Both the position numbers and the translations under genes were made by a program. The notes beneath the pieces were generated by a model that made no database searches, had not been told where the DNA came from, and was given only the letters and a program-made list of their open reading frames with translations. Positions 15,944 to 24,084 of a stretch of 64,000 bases of DNA are shown here, piece by piece. How positions within the stretch are numbered: the first letter of the stretch is position 1; each line of letters opens with the position of its first letter. Source of the DNA: Pradoshia sp. D12 (GTDB lineage Bacteria; Bacillota; Bacilli; Bacillales; Pradoshiaceae); assembly GCF_008935075.1 (NCBI RefSeq), contig NZ_CP044545.1, forward strand, positions 2,693,501 to 2,757,500. The letters are read 5' to 3'.

Positions 15944-17575
15944 TCAATCCTTTAAATCTTTAAAGTCGACCCTAAATCCATATCGCCATACAAGAATAGC
16001 TGTGATCAGCAAGACTCCCCCATATCCATATAAACCATACTCAACCTTGCTTATAAGAAAGTGAAAACCTGCAAATACGCCAAGAATGAAAAGCAGGAAA
16101 ACGGTCTTAATCCCCTCATTCTCCTGTGTTGCAGAAGTTGGTTTAGAAAATGGCAATATAATTGTATATGTCCTGAACGACAGGACTGCCATTATAAATA
16201 ACGTAAAGAGACCAATCAATAGATCCCAAAAGATAGCACTTCCATATATAAGAATAAATAGAAAGCTATATGCCAAATAGATGGGAAGAACATACTTGGC
16301 CATAACCGCATTCCATGTACCTATAAAGATAGACTTAGCACTCTGTAATGGAGAGGCCCTGTATATCCATGCTCCTTTATATGAATCGGTATATCGGAGT
16401 GCAATAGCAATAGTTGGAATCATAAGCGCACTGAAATAAATTGTATAATAACCGCTGCCATTTTGAATACCTTTCCATCCATTTTCCCCGAATTGATTGA
16501 GTAGTGTAATAAACGGAAAAATAATAACCATTCCAATAGATGGATATACCTTCAGTTTAAACGCCTGTTCGTTTTTCATGAGGTTTTTTGCGAAATGATA
16601 AAAGACTCGTTCTTCTTTATTTCGTAATAGGAACATTGAAAAATGACTGCGTTTCTTTTTCGATAAGGCTCCTGTATGATTAGTTAACTTTTGTAAATAC
16701 TGCTCAAAGTTTTGAACATTTTTAATATAAATAATGACAGAAACAAGCGGTACAATTACAGCCAAGCTGATTAAGAGAATATATTGCCATGCAAAATTCC
16801 CATTTAGTATTACCTCAAAGGGAGCGGCATACCAAATAGGCGCAAGAATATAGCTCCACCAAGTTGGTGTAAATTCTACTTGCCTATCTACAAGGTCAAA
16901 TATCCTTACCGTTAGTTGATAGCCAACAATCATTAAAATAGACAAGGAGATTTGTACATAACTGATAAAATCCTTTAATTTCTCTCCATCAAAATACTTT
17001 AAAATAACCAAGTAGATTAAAGCAGTAAGCAAGACTATCCATATATCAATCAATATAATGACCAGCAAAAATAACAGACTAAAGCCAATTCCTTGAGTAA
17101 CAATAGCAGCAATGAACGCAGGCGCAATAAAAATAAGGGTTATTGTGCCAAGGTAAATAATAATATGTATCAGCTTTGCCACCGAGACCGTTCTCCCATC
17201 AACCGGTCTAGACAATAAAATAGACTGATCCCGTATATCAAGCATCACATGGGAAAAATCAGATATTAAAGATGTAATGATAAAAAACATAAATACCGCA
17301 AACAACATACTCATTTGGAAAAAATAATTTTCACCCATAATAATAAAAGGAATCAGTATTAGACCCATAAGCGCATAAACCCATAAGGATTTTAAAAATT
17401 GATTTGAATCCTTACCTGTATTTCCAGACCCATCATTCATCAAAGTTGGAACTCTTCTGGCATCCATTGTAAGCTTAACCTGAAGAATTCTTCTCATAAC
17501 CGGATAATCAATTCCCATCCACTGAAAGAGCTTTTGTCCTCTATCCAACACACGCAAACTCATAAATTTTTTCAT
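15944..17575 (-). CDS. ABC transporter permease, YthQ-like
   Basis: A 543-aa membrane protein with about a dozen hydrophobic stretches in two blocks separated by a cytoplasmic region (~residues 280-340, rich in Lys/Arg). It starts 3 bp after the stop codon of the ABC ATPase gene. The pairing of a short ATPase with one large permease without extracellular binding protein is typical of exporters such as YthPQ or EcsAB of B. subtilis; YthPQ is my best guess. A 9-bp inverted repeat (15912-15920 with 15939-15947) covers the stop codon and may mark the transcript end, although it lacks a U-run. Substrate unknown. Confidence 0.8.
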   Translation of the reverse strand: MKKFMSLRVLDRGQKLFQWMGIDYPVMRRILQVKLTMDARRVPTLMNDGSGNTGKDSNQFLKSLWVYALMGLILIPFIIMGENYFFQMSMLFAVFMFFIITSLISDFSHVMLDIRDQSILLSRPVDGRTVSVAKLIHIIIYLGTITLIFIAPAFIAAIVTQGIGFSLLFLLVIILIDIWIVLLTALIYLVILKYFDGEKLKDFISYVQISLSILMIVGYQLTVRIFDLVDRQVEFTPTWWSYILAPIWYAAPFEVILNGNFAWQYILLISLAVIVPLVSVIIYIKNVQNFEQYLQKLTNHTGALSKKKRSHFSMFLLRNKEERVFYHFAKNLMKNEQAFKLKVYPSIGMVIIFPFITLLNQFGENGWKGIQNGSGYYTIYFSALMIPTIAIALRYTDSYKGAWIYRASPLQSAKSIFIGTWNAVMAKYVLPIYLAYSFLFILIYGSAIFWDLLIGLFTLFIMAVLSFRTYTIILPFSKPTSATQENEGIKTVFLLFILGVFAGFHFLISKVEYGLYGYGGVLLITAILVWRYGFRVDFKDLKD

Positions 17576-17578
17576 CTA

Positions 17579-18358
17579 TTAATCCTCTTTAACAACAGAT
17601 ACAATATCTTCGGCAATTGAACGATGCTGTGTAAAACCAGTTAATTGGTTAAAAATTTCTTCAAGAGTTCCTTCCTTGCCAACATCCTGTAATTCTGCAA
17701 AGCTTCCATCTGCAACAATCCTGCCTTCATGCAGTAAAATAATTCGATTGCTAATTTTCTCGACGACATCCATGATATGTGAGGAATAAAAAATAGTTTT
17801 TCCCTCGCTTGCCAGCAGTCCAAGCAATTCTTTAATGACCATAACGCTATTCGCGTCGAGACCGCTTAAAGGTTCATCTAAAAATAAAATATCCGGATTA
17901 TGAAGAAGGCTTGAAATTAATAGAACCTTTTGCTTCATCCCTTTTGAATAACTATTTATTCGTGAATCATACATTTCTTCAATATTTAATAGCCTCATTA
18001 GTTTAAAAGCCTTTTGGTCAGCCTGCTCATAAGATAAGCCATAAAGCTCACCTATAAAAGTCAAATATTCACGTGCAGTCAATACATCATATAAATCTGC
18101 CAATTCAGGCACATAGCCAATTCTATTTTTATAGGTAATCCTATCCTCAGAAAGCTCTTTATCAAAGACCTTCACTGAGCCTGTATAGTCTGTAAGGAGT
18201 CCAAGCAATATTTTAACTGTGGTAGTTTTCCCCGCCCCATTGGGACCTATATAGCCAATAATTTGTCCCTTGTTTACATCAAGATTAATTCCTCGAAGTA
18301 CTTCTTTCGATCCATAATGCATTTGAAGATTGCTAATAGAAATCACCAGTTCAGCCAT
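17579..18358 (-). CDS. ABC transporter ATP-binding protein, YthP-like
   Basis: About 259 aa with Walker A (GPNGAGKTTTVKILLG), signature (YSKGMKQKVLL), Walker B (ILFLDEPLSGLD) and the switch His (YSSHIMDVV). Fits the Nat/CcmA-type exporter ATPases with a short C-terminal tail. I choose ATG 18358 because GGGGAG then lies 7 nt upstream; two earlier starts sit in or too close to that RBS. It is first in the two-gene operon with the large permease. An inverted repeat at 18375-18407 over the promoter may be an operator. Confidence 0.9.
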   Translation of the reverse strand: MAELVISISNLQMHYGSKEVLRGINLDVNKGQIIGYIGPNGAGKTTTVKILLGLLTDYTGSVKVFDKELSEDRITYKNRIGYVPELADLYDVLTAREYLTFIGELYGLSYEQADQKAFKLMRLLNIEEMYDSRINSYSKGMKQKVLLISSLLHNPDILFLDEPLSGLDANSVMVIKELLGLLASEGKTIFYSSHIMDVVEKISNRIILLHEGRIVADGSFAELQDVGKEGTLEEIFNQLTGFTQHRSIAEDIVSVVKED

Positions 18359-18374
18359 TTTCATTCTCCCCAAA

Positions 18375-18407
18375 GACCCATTTTGGTATAGTATATCAAA
18401 ACGGGTC
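18375..18407. promoter_or_regulatory. Inverted repeat over the ABC operon promoter
   Basis: GACCCATTTTG (18375-18385) and CAAAACGGGTC (18397-18407) are complementary with one mismatch and flank an 11-bp centre containing TATACTATAC on the minus strand, a likely -10 region. A repressor site is inferred; no regulator gene lies beside it. Confidence 0.5.
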
Positions 18408-18506
18408 GTTAATTTGCATAATTTTCTAATTTATCCTTTTTAGGTATTACTTCTGGAATCCTTCATGATGCACCTAAATGCCTGTAAAGTTCAAATTTCT
18501 AATAAC

Positions 18507-19607
18507 CTAAACCGATAATGATTCAAAAGCTTGAATAAGATCATCAATCAAATCATTCGCATGCTCTATCCCAACAGAATAGCGCAGCAAACAATTACAG
18601 ACTCCATTTTGTGTACGCACTTCCTCAGGGATATCCGCATGTGTTTGTGTAGCAGGGTACGTCATTAAACTTTCTACTCCACCCAGACTTTCAGCAAAAG
18701 ATATGATGCGAAGGCTTTTTAAAAATGGATTGATCCATTCCTCTGATTTCAGCCGGAACGATATCATCCCCCCTTTACCAGGATAAAGGACATCTGTCAC
18801 TTCTTCTCTTTCTCTTAAAAATCGGCTGATTATCTTAGCATTTTCCTCATGCTGCCTCATCCTTAGGCTCAATGTTTTCATTCCCCTCATCACAAGCCAG
18901 GAGTCAAATGGCGGCAGTACAGCGCCTGTTGCATTTTGATATTCTTCTAGGCGCGCACCAACCTCTTTACTCTTTGAGACAATTAATCCAGCCAATACAT
19001 CATTATGTCCTGCTAAATATTTGGTGGCACTGTGGACAACAATATCTGCTCCCTGCTCAATCGGTCTTTGCAAAATGGGTGTATAAAACGTATTATCTAC
19101 AAGGAGCAGTAGATTGTTAGATTGGGTCAGTTGAGCAATTTCTTTAATATCCATTTCCTGCATAAGCGGATTTGTCGGTGTTTCTATAAAGAAGGCCTTC
19201 GTATTTTCCGTAATGGATTCAGCGAAATCTTCATATGTATGGCAATAGTTAAATTTGATGCCATACGTCTTCCATATTTGCTCAAATAACCGATATGTCC
19301 CTCCATACAGATCGGCAGAGACGGCTATTTCATCACCTGGAGAAAATAAACATAGCAATGAGTGAATGGCAGCCATACCTGAACTAAAGGCAAATCCCTG
19401 TTTACCACCCTCTAGCTCGGCAATTGCTTCCTCTAATAATTTTCTGGTTGGGTTTCCTGTTCTTATGTAATCAAACCCTGTTGATTCCCCTATTCCGTTA
19501 TGGCGATAGGCTGTGGAAAAATAAACTGGCGGATTAACAGTACCTGTTTGTGTTTCACTTCGATTGCCTATTTGAGCTAAGAGTGTTTCGATTTTAACTG
19601 TTGTCAT
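18507..19607 (-). CDS. metI: Cystathionine gamma-synthase / O-acetylhomoserine thiolyase
   Basis: A PLP enzyme of about 366 aa that joins an activated homoserine with cysteine or sulfide in methionine synthesis. The Cys/Met-metabolism fold is clear: YIRTGNPTRKLLEEAIAELE, the phosphate-binding SSGMAAIHSL, the PLP-lysine context VVHSATKYLAGHNDVLAGL, and SFAESLGGVESLMTYPATQTH. The sequence is close to MetI of B. subtilis as I remember it. Start ATG 19607 has GAGAGGGG 8 nt upstream; the longer frame beginning at 19667 lacks an RBS. An S-box riboswitch and terminator precede it. metC, which follows metI in B. subtilis, is absent here. Confidence 0.92.
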   Translation of the reverse strand: MTTVKIETLLAQIGNRSETQTGTVNPPVYFSTAYRHNGIGESTGFDYIRTGNPTRKLLEEAIAELEGGKQGFAFSSGMAAIHSLLCLFSPGDEIAVSADLYGGTYRLFEQIWKTYGIKFNYCHTYEDFAESITENTKAFFIETPTNPLMQEMDIKEIAQLTQSNNLLLLVDNTFYTPILQRPIEQGADIVVHSATKYLAGHNDVLAGLIVSKSKEVGARLEEYQNATGAVLPPFDSWLVMRGMKTLSLRMRQHEENAKIISRFLREREEVTDVLYPGKGGMISFRLKSEEWINPFLKSLRIISFAESLGGVESLMTYPATQTHADIPEEVRTQNGVCNCLLRYSVGIEHANDLIDDLIQAFESLSV

Positions 19608-19749
19608 ATGTATGACCCCTCTCTCTTTATTAATCCCCGAAATACAGTTACTCTGATTTACCTTCATCCGGCTCTAATTTGCCATCAAAGTTACGAATTA
19701 CTTACATCCACTCATTTTCCCAGTGAATAAAAATATGCTTAAAAACGAA

Positions 19750-19774
19750 AAAAGTCTTCAAGAAGAAGACTTTT
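19750..19774 (-). terminator. S-box expression-platform terminator
   Basis: A 10-bp perfect stem (AAAAGTCTTC with GAAGACTTTT, 5-nt loop) followed by a U-run, 18 nt beyond the aptamer. It forms when SAM is bound and blocks metI transcription. Confidence 0.9.
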
Positions 19775-19791
19775 CATTAGAGTGAGTCCCT

Positions 19792-19894
19792 TCTTATCGG
19801 CCAGGAATGATTGTTCCTGCAGGAATTAGCACCTTTCCATATTGGCGGTTGCTGAGACTTCACAGGGCCTGTCCCTCCATCTCTCTTGATAAGA
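19792..19894 (-). ncRNA. SAM-I (S-box) riboswitch
   Basis: The minus-strand leader of metI shows the conserved S-box parts in order: P1 5' strand TCTTATC (19888-19894), AAGAGAGATGGAGGGA, GGCCCTGTGAAGTCTCAGCAACC with the kink-turn and pseudoknot bases, AAAGGTGCTAATTCC, and the P1 3' strand GATAAGA (19792-19798). It senses S-adenosylmethionine. A terminator follows at 19750-19774, so high SAM switches metI off. Confidence 0.96.
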
Positions 19895-19920
19895 TTTTTC
19901 AGAATATTTATTTAACTATA

Positions 19921-19949
19921 AATTTACAGTCCTACTGCTAAAAAAGCAA
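19921..19949 (-). promoter_or_regulatory. Promoter of the S-box metI transcript
   Basis: On the minus strand TTGCTT (19944-19949) and TAAATT (19921-19926) are separated by 17 bp and lie about 27 bp before the S-box. Confidence 0.6.
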
Positions 19950-19965
19950 GTTATTTCTGCCTTTA

Positions 19966-19995
19966 TTGTCCAACTTTTTAACAAAGGTATATAAT
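19966..19995 (+). promoter_or_regulatory. Promoter of the M42 peptidase gene
   Basis: TTGTCC (19966-19971), 18-bp spacer, TATAAT (19990-19995), ending 33 bp before the start codon. Confidence 0.65.
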
Positions 19996-20028
19996 AAATC
20001 TATACATAAAAAGGAGTGATTCGGAACC

Positions 20029-21072
20029 ATGAAAGCCAATGGCCAGGAAATTTTCCAGTACATAAAAGACCTTGTATCCATTCCAAGTCCGAGCGGCTAT
20101 ACAACGGAAGTAATTGATCATGTAGCACAGTTTTTACAATCTCAAGGAATACCTGCAGTAAAAACAAATAAAGGTGCCCTATTGGCAACAATCAAGGGAC
20201 AGGATGATTCAAAGCACCGTTTTCTAACAGCCCATGTAGATACATTAGGTGCTATGGTGAAAGAAATCAAACCAAGCGGGCGTTTAAAATTATCGATGAT
20301 CGGCGGATTTCGTTGGAATTCTGTTGAAGGCGAATATTGTAAAATCCATACAGCTGAAGGTAAAACGTTTACAGGGACGATTCTTTTAAATCAAACTTCT
20401 GTCCATGTTTATCAGAAAATGGGAGATATTAAACGCGAGGATGCAACGATTGAAGTTCGAATTGATGCTGTGACAAAAAGCAAGACGGATACAGAAGGTC
20501 TAGGTATTTCTGTAGGTGATTTTGTTTCCTTCGAGCCCCGTGTTGAACTGACAGACAATGGATTTATTAAATCCCGTCATTTAGATGATAAAGCGAGTGT
20601 CGGCATACTGATGTATATCATTAAACAGTTAAAAGAAGAAGGCATCACTCTCCCCTATACGACCCACTTCTTAATTTCAAATAATGAAGAAATAGGCTAT
20701 GGCGGAAACTCCAACATTCCTGCTGAAACTGTTGAATACCTGGCTGTAGATATGGGAGCAATTGGAGAAGGACAATCTACGGATGAATACAGTGTTTCCA
20801 TTTGTGCAAAAGATTCTAGCGGACCCTATCATTATGGCCTGCGTCAGCATTTAGTCGAATTGGCAAAGCAACACAAGATTGATTACCGTGTAGATATATA
20901 TCCTTTTTACGGATCTGATGCTTCTGCTGCCATCCGTGCCGGCTATGATATCATACACGGATTAATTGGACCCGGCATTGATGCTTCACATGCTTTTGAA
21001 AGAACCCATATCAGCTCTATTGAACATACTGCCCAGTTAATCTGGAATTACTTACAATCAGAATTAGCCTAA
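20029..21072 (+). CDS. M42 family metallo-aminopeptidase
   Basis: A 347-aa peptidase of the M42 (glutamyl aminopeptidase/tetrahedral TET-like) family, acting on peptides in the cytosol with two metal ions. Metal ligands are visible: His in LTAHVDTLGAM, the bridging Asp in RHLDDKASVG, the catalytic Glu pair in NNEEIGYGGN, Asp in VDMGAIG, and His near the end (GPGIDASHAFERTH). The length is standard; B. subtilis has several (YsdC, YtoP, YhfE), and I cannot say which one this matches best. Single gene between its own promoter and terminator. Confidence 0.92.
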   Translation: MKANGQEIFQYIKDLVSIPSPSGYTTEVIDHVAQFLQSQGIPAVKTNKGALLATIKGQDDSKHRFLTAHVDTLGAMVKEIKPSGRLKLSMIGGFRWNSVEGEYCKIHTAEGKTFTGTILLNQTSVHVYQKMGDIKREDATIEVRIDAVTKSKTDTEGLGISVGDFVSFEPRVELTDNGFIKSRHLDDKASVGILMYIIKQLKEEGITLPYTTHFLISNNEEIGYGGNSNIPAETVEYLAVDMGAIGEGQSTDEYSVSICAKDSSGPYHYGLRQHLVELAKQHKIDYRVDIYPFYGSDASAAIRAGYDIIHGLIGPGIDASHAFERTHISSIEHTAQLIWNYLQSELA

Positions 21073-21090
21073 TTTCATACTAAACGTTAA

Positions 21091-21118
21091 CCCATCACCA
21101 TTTAAGTGATGGGTTTTT
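21091..21118 (+). terminator. Terminator of the M42 peptidase gene
   Basis: CCCATCAC (21091-21098) pairs with GTGATGGG (21106-21113), followed by five T. Confidence 0.9.
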
Positions 21119-21119
21119 A

Positions 21120-21962
21120 TTATAATAACCGTTTGATTTTTCCATAAGCAGCCTTGGCTTCAGCATATCCTTGATTGTACAGCTTTTTCAGCTTTTTAGG
21201 GTTACGCTCAACACGGCTGACATCTGATTTCACTAATGGACGAATAATGACGACAAGTCCCTTTTCTTCTTGTTCCTCCAAATAGCGGATCGTGTCATTG
21301 TAAACGATATGCCGTTTGCGAAGAGCCTTTAGCAGCCCTTGATAGTTCTTATATTTTCTTTTTCCAAGCCAATCAAGCGACGATGCTTTCATATAGCCTT
21401 TATTCCCAGTAAGCACAACGATATTTTTCGTATTCCCGTCTGCTTGAGATTTTTGTATCGGTATTGGATCGGCAACACCGCCATCCAGCAGCATTCTTCC
21501 ATCATAAGAGATTTCCGGAGCAAAAAAAGGAATCGAACTGGATGCGCGCAGAATCGTTGTAATATCTTTTATTAGGTGCTCTTTTCTATAGTATACAGGT
21601 TCGCCTGTTACGCAATCTGTAACACCCACGACAAACTGTTCCTTTGCTTCACAAAAAGCCTTTATATCAAATGGGACCAGTTCATTTGGAATTTTATCAA
21701 AAATAAAGTCCATTCCAAATAATTCACGTTTCTTCAGAAAACGTTTATAGGATAGGTATTCCGGGTGTGAGACATAATCGATATTCGCCGCATAATTACG
21801 GTCTATTTGCCGTGCAATATAAGAAGAGCCATTACATGCACCAGCTGAAACACCAATTGTATATGGCACATATATATCCTGTTCCATCAAATACCTCAGA
21901 ACTCCAGCTGTATATAGCCCTCTCATTCCGCCACCCTCTAGAACCAGGCCTGTATTATGCAT
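21120..21962 (-). CDS. Patatin-like phospholipase family protein
   Basis: A 280-aa esterase of the bacterial patatin family. The oxyanion loop EGGGMRG (residues 9-15), the nucleophile elbow GVSAG with Ser39, and the catalytic Asp160 in LLDGGVADPIP form the complete Ser-Asp dyad. The likely substrate is a membrane lipid or acyl ester, but bacterial members of this subfamily are poorly defined. No signal peptide. It converges with the M42 peptidase gene. Confidence 0.9.
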   Translation of the reverse strand: MHNTGLVLEGGGMRGLYTAGVLRYLMEQDIYVPYTIGVSAGACNGSSYIARQIDRNYAANIDYVSHPEYLSYKRFLKKRELFGMDFIFDKIPNELVPFDIKAFCEAKEQFVVGVTDCVTGEPVYYRKEHLIKDITTILRASSSIPFFAPEISYDGRMLLDGGVADPIPIQKSQADGNTKNIVVLTGNKGYMKASSLDWLGKRKYKNYQGLLKALRKRHIVYNDTIRYLEEQEEKGLVVIIRPLVKSDVSRVERNPKKLKKLYNQGYAEAKAAYGKIKRLL

Positions 21963-22065
21963 AACAAGTAAACTCCTTCCCCAGAGAATCCTTATTATTT
22001 TGCCATGACCCTTCTTAAATAATTACACGTTTTAAAACTATTTCAGGGAATTTTTTACTATCCTA

Positions 22066-22130
22066 TTGACAGTTTTAGTGTATTAACTGTATAGTACACA
22101 TATCAAGTGTATGAACTACATAGTACACAC
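22066..22130 (+). promoter_or_regulatory. Promoter with duplicated YtrA-type operator
   Basis: TTGACA (22066-22071), 18-bp spacer, TATAGT (22090-22095). Two copies of an AGTGTA...TAGTACAC imperfect palindrome start at 22077 and 22106, one covering the spacer and -10, the other just downstream. YtrA-subfamily GntR repressors bind AGTGTA-N13-TACACT-like sites (family knowledge), so autorepression by the next gene is very likely. Confidence 0.8.
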
Positions 22131-22167
22131 ACTAATAATTGGTTAAAAAGCCATAGGAGATGAATTA

Positions 22168-22539
22168 ATGAACATCATCTTTAATAACCGGGATCCTGTA
22201 TATTTACAAGTTGTCCGTTACTTCAAAGAACAAATAGCGACCGGTCGGCTTGCAAGCGGAGAGGAGATTCCTTCTCGACGTGAGCTTGCCAATCTTCTAA
22301 AAATAAACCCCAATACTGCTCAAAAAGCGTATAAGGAAATGGAGGAACAGGGATTGATTCACACAGAAAGAAATTTCCCAAGCCGGGTCACAACCGACAA
22401 GGTCATATTGTCAAGCGTTCGTCAGGAACTCATTGTTGAAGCCGTTGATACCTTTGTTCAGGCAATTAAACCGATTCAATTACCAGTAGATGAACTGTTG
22501 AGTATTGTCAAAGAAAAATATAATGCGGAACAAGAGTAA
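22168..22539 (+). CDS. GntR family regulator, YtrA subfamily
   Basis: A 123-aa repressor. The winged-helix domain fills the first 75 residues (PVYLQVVRYFKEQIATGRLA, then PSRRELANLLKINPNTAQKA), and only a short helical tail follows for dimerisation, which defines the YtrA subfamily. It heads a four-gene operon with an ABC ATPase, permease and exported protein, the usual arrangement in which cell-envelope stress or antimicrobial compounds relieve repression (ytrGABCDEF of B. subtilis). RBS AGGAG precedes ATG. Two operators overlap its promoter. Confidence 0.92.
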   Translation: MNIIFNNRDPVYLQVVRYFKEQIATGRLASGEEIPSRRELANLLKINPNTAQKAYKEMEEQGLIHTERNFPSRVTTDKVILSSVRQELIVEAVDTFVQAIKPIQLPVDELLSIVKEKYNAEQE

Positions 22540-22551
22540 GGAGGGGATTTC

Positions 22552-23241
22552 ATGTTAGAAGTAAAAAATGTAACGAAAAAATTTGGAAGAAAAAACGTAT
22601 TGGATGATGTATCATTCACAGCCAACAAAGGGGAAATCACGTGTTTAATCGGTATAAACGGTGTAGGTAAAACAACGATTATGAAATCCATCATGGGCCT
22701 TACTCCTATTGATGGTGGAGAAATTCTTATAAACGGAACTAAAAGAACGAAGGATACGTATGAGAAAATCACATTTATTCCAGATACGTTCACGATGCTT
22801 TCGAACTTCACCATTATGCAGGCAATGGATTTTATGAATGATTTTTATGAGAGTTGGAACCAAGATCGCGCCGATGAATTATTGAGCTTTTTCAAATTGG
22901 ATGAAAACATACGGATTTCAACATTATCTAAAGGAAATACCGCGAAAGTGAATTTGTTATTGGGATTGGCTCTGGATGTTGATTATGTTCTTATGGATGA
23001 ACCATTCTCCGGTATCGATATTTTCAGCCGTGAACAAATAGCAGATGTCTTTACAAGCCACCTGATTGAAGACCGCGGTGTTATCATCACAACCCATGAA
23101 ATCAACGATATTGAGCACCTCATTGATAAAGTTGTTTTGTTAAATGACGGAGTCGTTTATAAAGAATTTAATGCAGAAGAAGTTCGAAATAACGAAGGTA
23201 AGTCTGTCGTAGATGTAATGAGAGAGGTGTATAGAGGATGA
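22552..23241 (+). CDS. ABC transporter ATP-binding protein, YtrB-like
   Basis: 229 aa, Walker A GINGVGKTTIMKSIMG, signature LSKGNTAKVNLLLG, Walker B DYVLMDEPFSGID and switch His in ITTHEIND. The signature LSKGN instead of LSGGQ is typical of the YtrB/GntR-linked ATPases. AAGGAGGGG precedes the ATG, and its end overlaps the permease start by four bases (ATGA). It powers the membrane protein encoded next. Confidence 0.92.
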   Translation: MLEVKNVTKKFGRKNVLDDVSFTANKGEITCLIGINGVGKTTIMKSIMGLTPIDGGEILINGTKRTKDTYEKITFIPDTFTMLSNFTIMQAMDFMNDFYESWNQDRADELLSFFKLDENIRISTLSKGNTAKVNLLLGLALDVDYVLMDEPFSGIDIFSREQIADVFTSHLIEDRGVIITTHEINDIEHLIDKVVLLNDGVVYKEFNAEEVRNNEGKSVVDVMREVYRG

Positions 23242-24071
23242 ATCGCTTTTTTAAGCTTGTGAATATGGAGTTAAATCGATTTACAAAAATTTTATTTGGA
23301 TTGATTATTACTGTTTTTATTATACAAGTTGCCGGGTTAATCATTGAAGCTAACATCTACATGAGTGACGCTAATAAATCATTAACGAATGGTGTCCCTA
23401 TAGAAGTCTTTATTGAAGAATTTGGTTATTATGGCATGGACAATTATGTGAATTCTATTTGGTTTAATGGTCCGATTGCCTTATGTGCAGGTGCCATCTT
23501 CTTATATATCTTTCTAATTTGGTACCGTGACTGGTCAGGTAAAGGATCCTTTATCTATCGTTTATTAATGATTCCTACATCAAGAATGAATATTTATTTT
23601 TCGAAATTAACAGCTATAATGCTACTTGTACTCTCACTAGTATCTATCCAATTGATACTCCTTCTAATTGAATCAAAAATTTTGAAATGGTTTATATCAG
23701 CGGATTATTTACATGAGGTATCGATTGGCAGCTTAATCAAGGGATCTCAATTTATTACGGTTATTCTCCCATCTACCTTCACAGAATTCGTTTTATATTA
23801 TGGTGCAGGATTTATTGCTTTGAGCATCCTATTCACGGCCATATTGCTTGAGCGCAGCTTTAAATGGAAAGGAATCATTCTTGCCATCCTATACTGTGTA
23901 GGTGTTATAGCTGTATTATCAGCACCTATTATATTAATCGAATTATTAGAAATAGGTAATTACATTTATACATCTGAGCAAATCATCATTGTAAGCGTTA
24001 CAGCCAGTATTTTAGGCATTATCTCCATTTTATTAAGCCGCTATTTATTAAATAAGAAAATAACTGTGTAA
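23238..24071 (+). CDS. ABC transporter membrane protein
   Basis: A 277-aa protein with about six hydrophobic segments, starting with a Nat/ABC-2-like N-terminus (FKLVNMELNRFTKILFGLII). A large loop follows TM1 (~residues 32-70). Overlaps the ATPase gene by four bases, so it is the transport partner. The substrate is unknown; antimicrobial peptide detoxification or sensing is inferred from the YtrA-type regulator. Confidence 0.85.
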   Translation: MNRFFKLVNMELNRFTKILFGLIITVFIIQVAGLIIEANIYMSDANKSLTNGVPIEVFIEEFGYYGMDNYVNSIWFNGPIALCAGAIFLYIFLIWYRDWSGKGSFIYRLLMIPTSRMNIYFSKLTAIMLLVLSLVSIQLILLLIESKILKWFISADYLHEVSIGSLIKGSQFITVILPSTFTEFVLYYGAGFIALSILFTAILLERSFKWKGIILAILYCVGVIAVLSAPIILIELLEIGNYIYTSEQIIIVSVTASILGIISILLSRYLLNKKITV

Positions 24072-24084
24072 GGAGAGGAAACAT

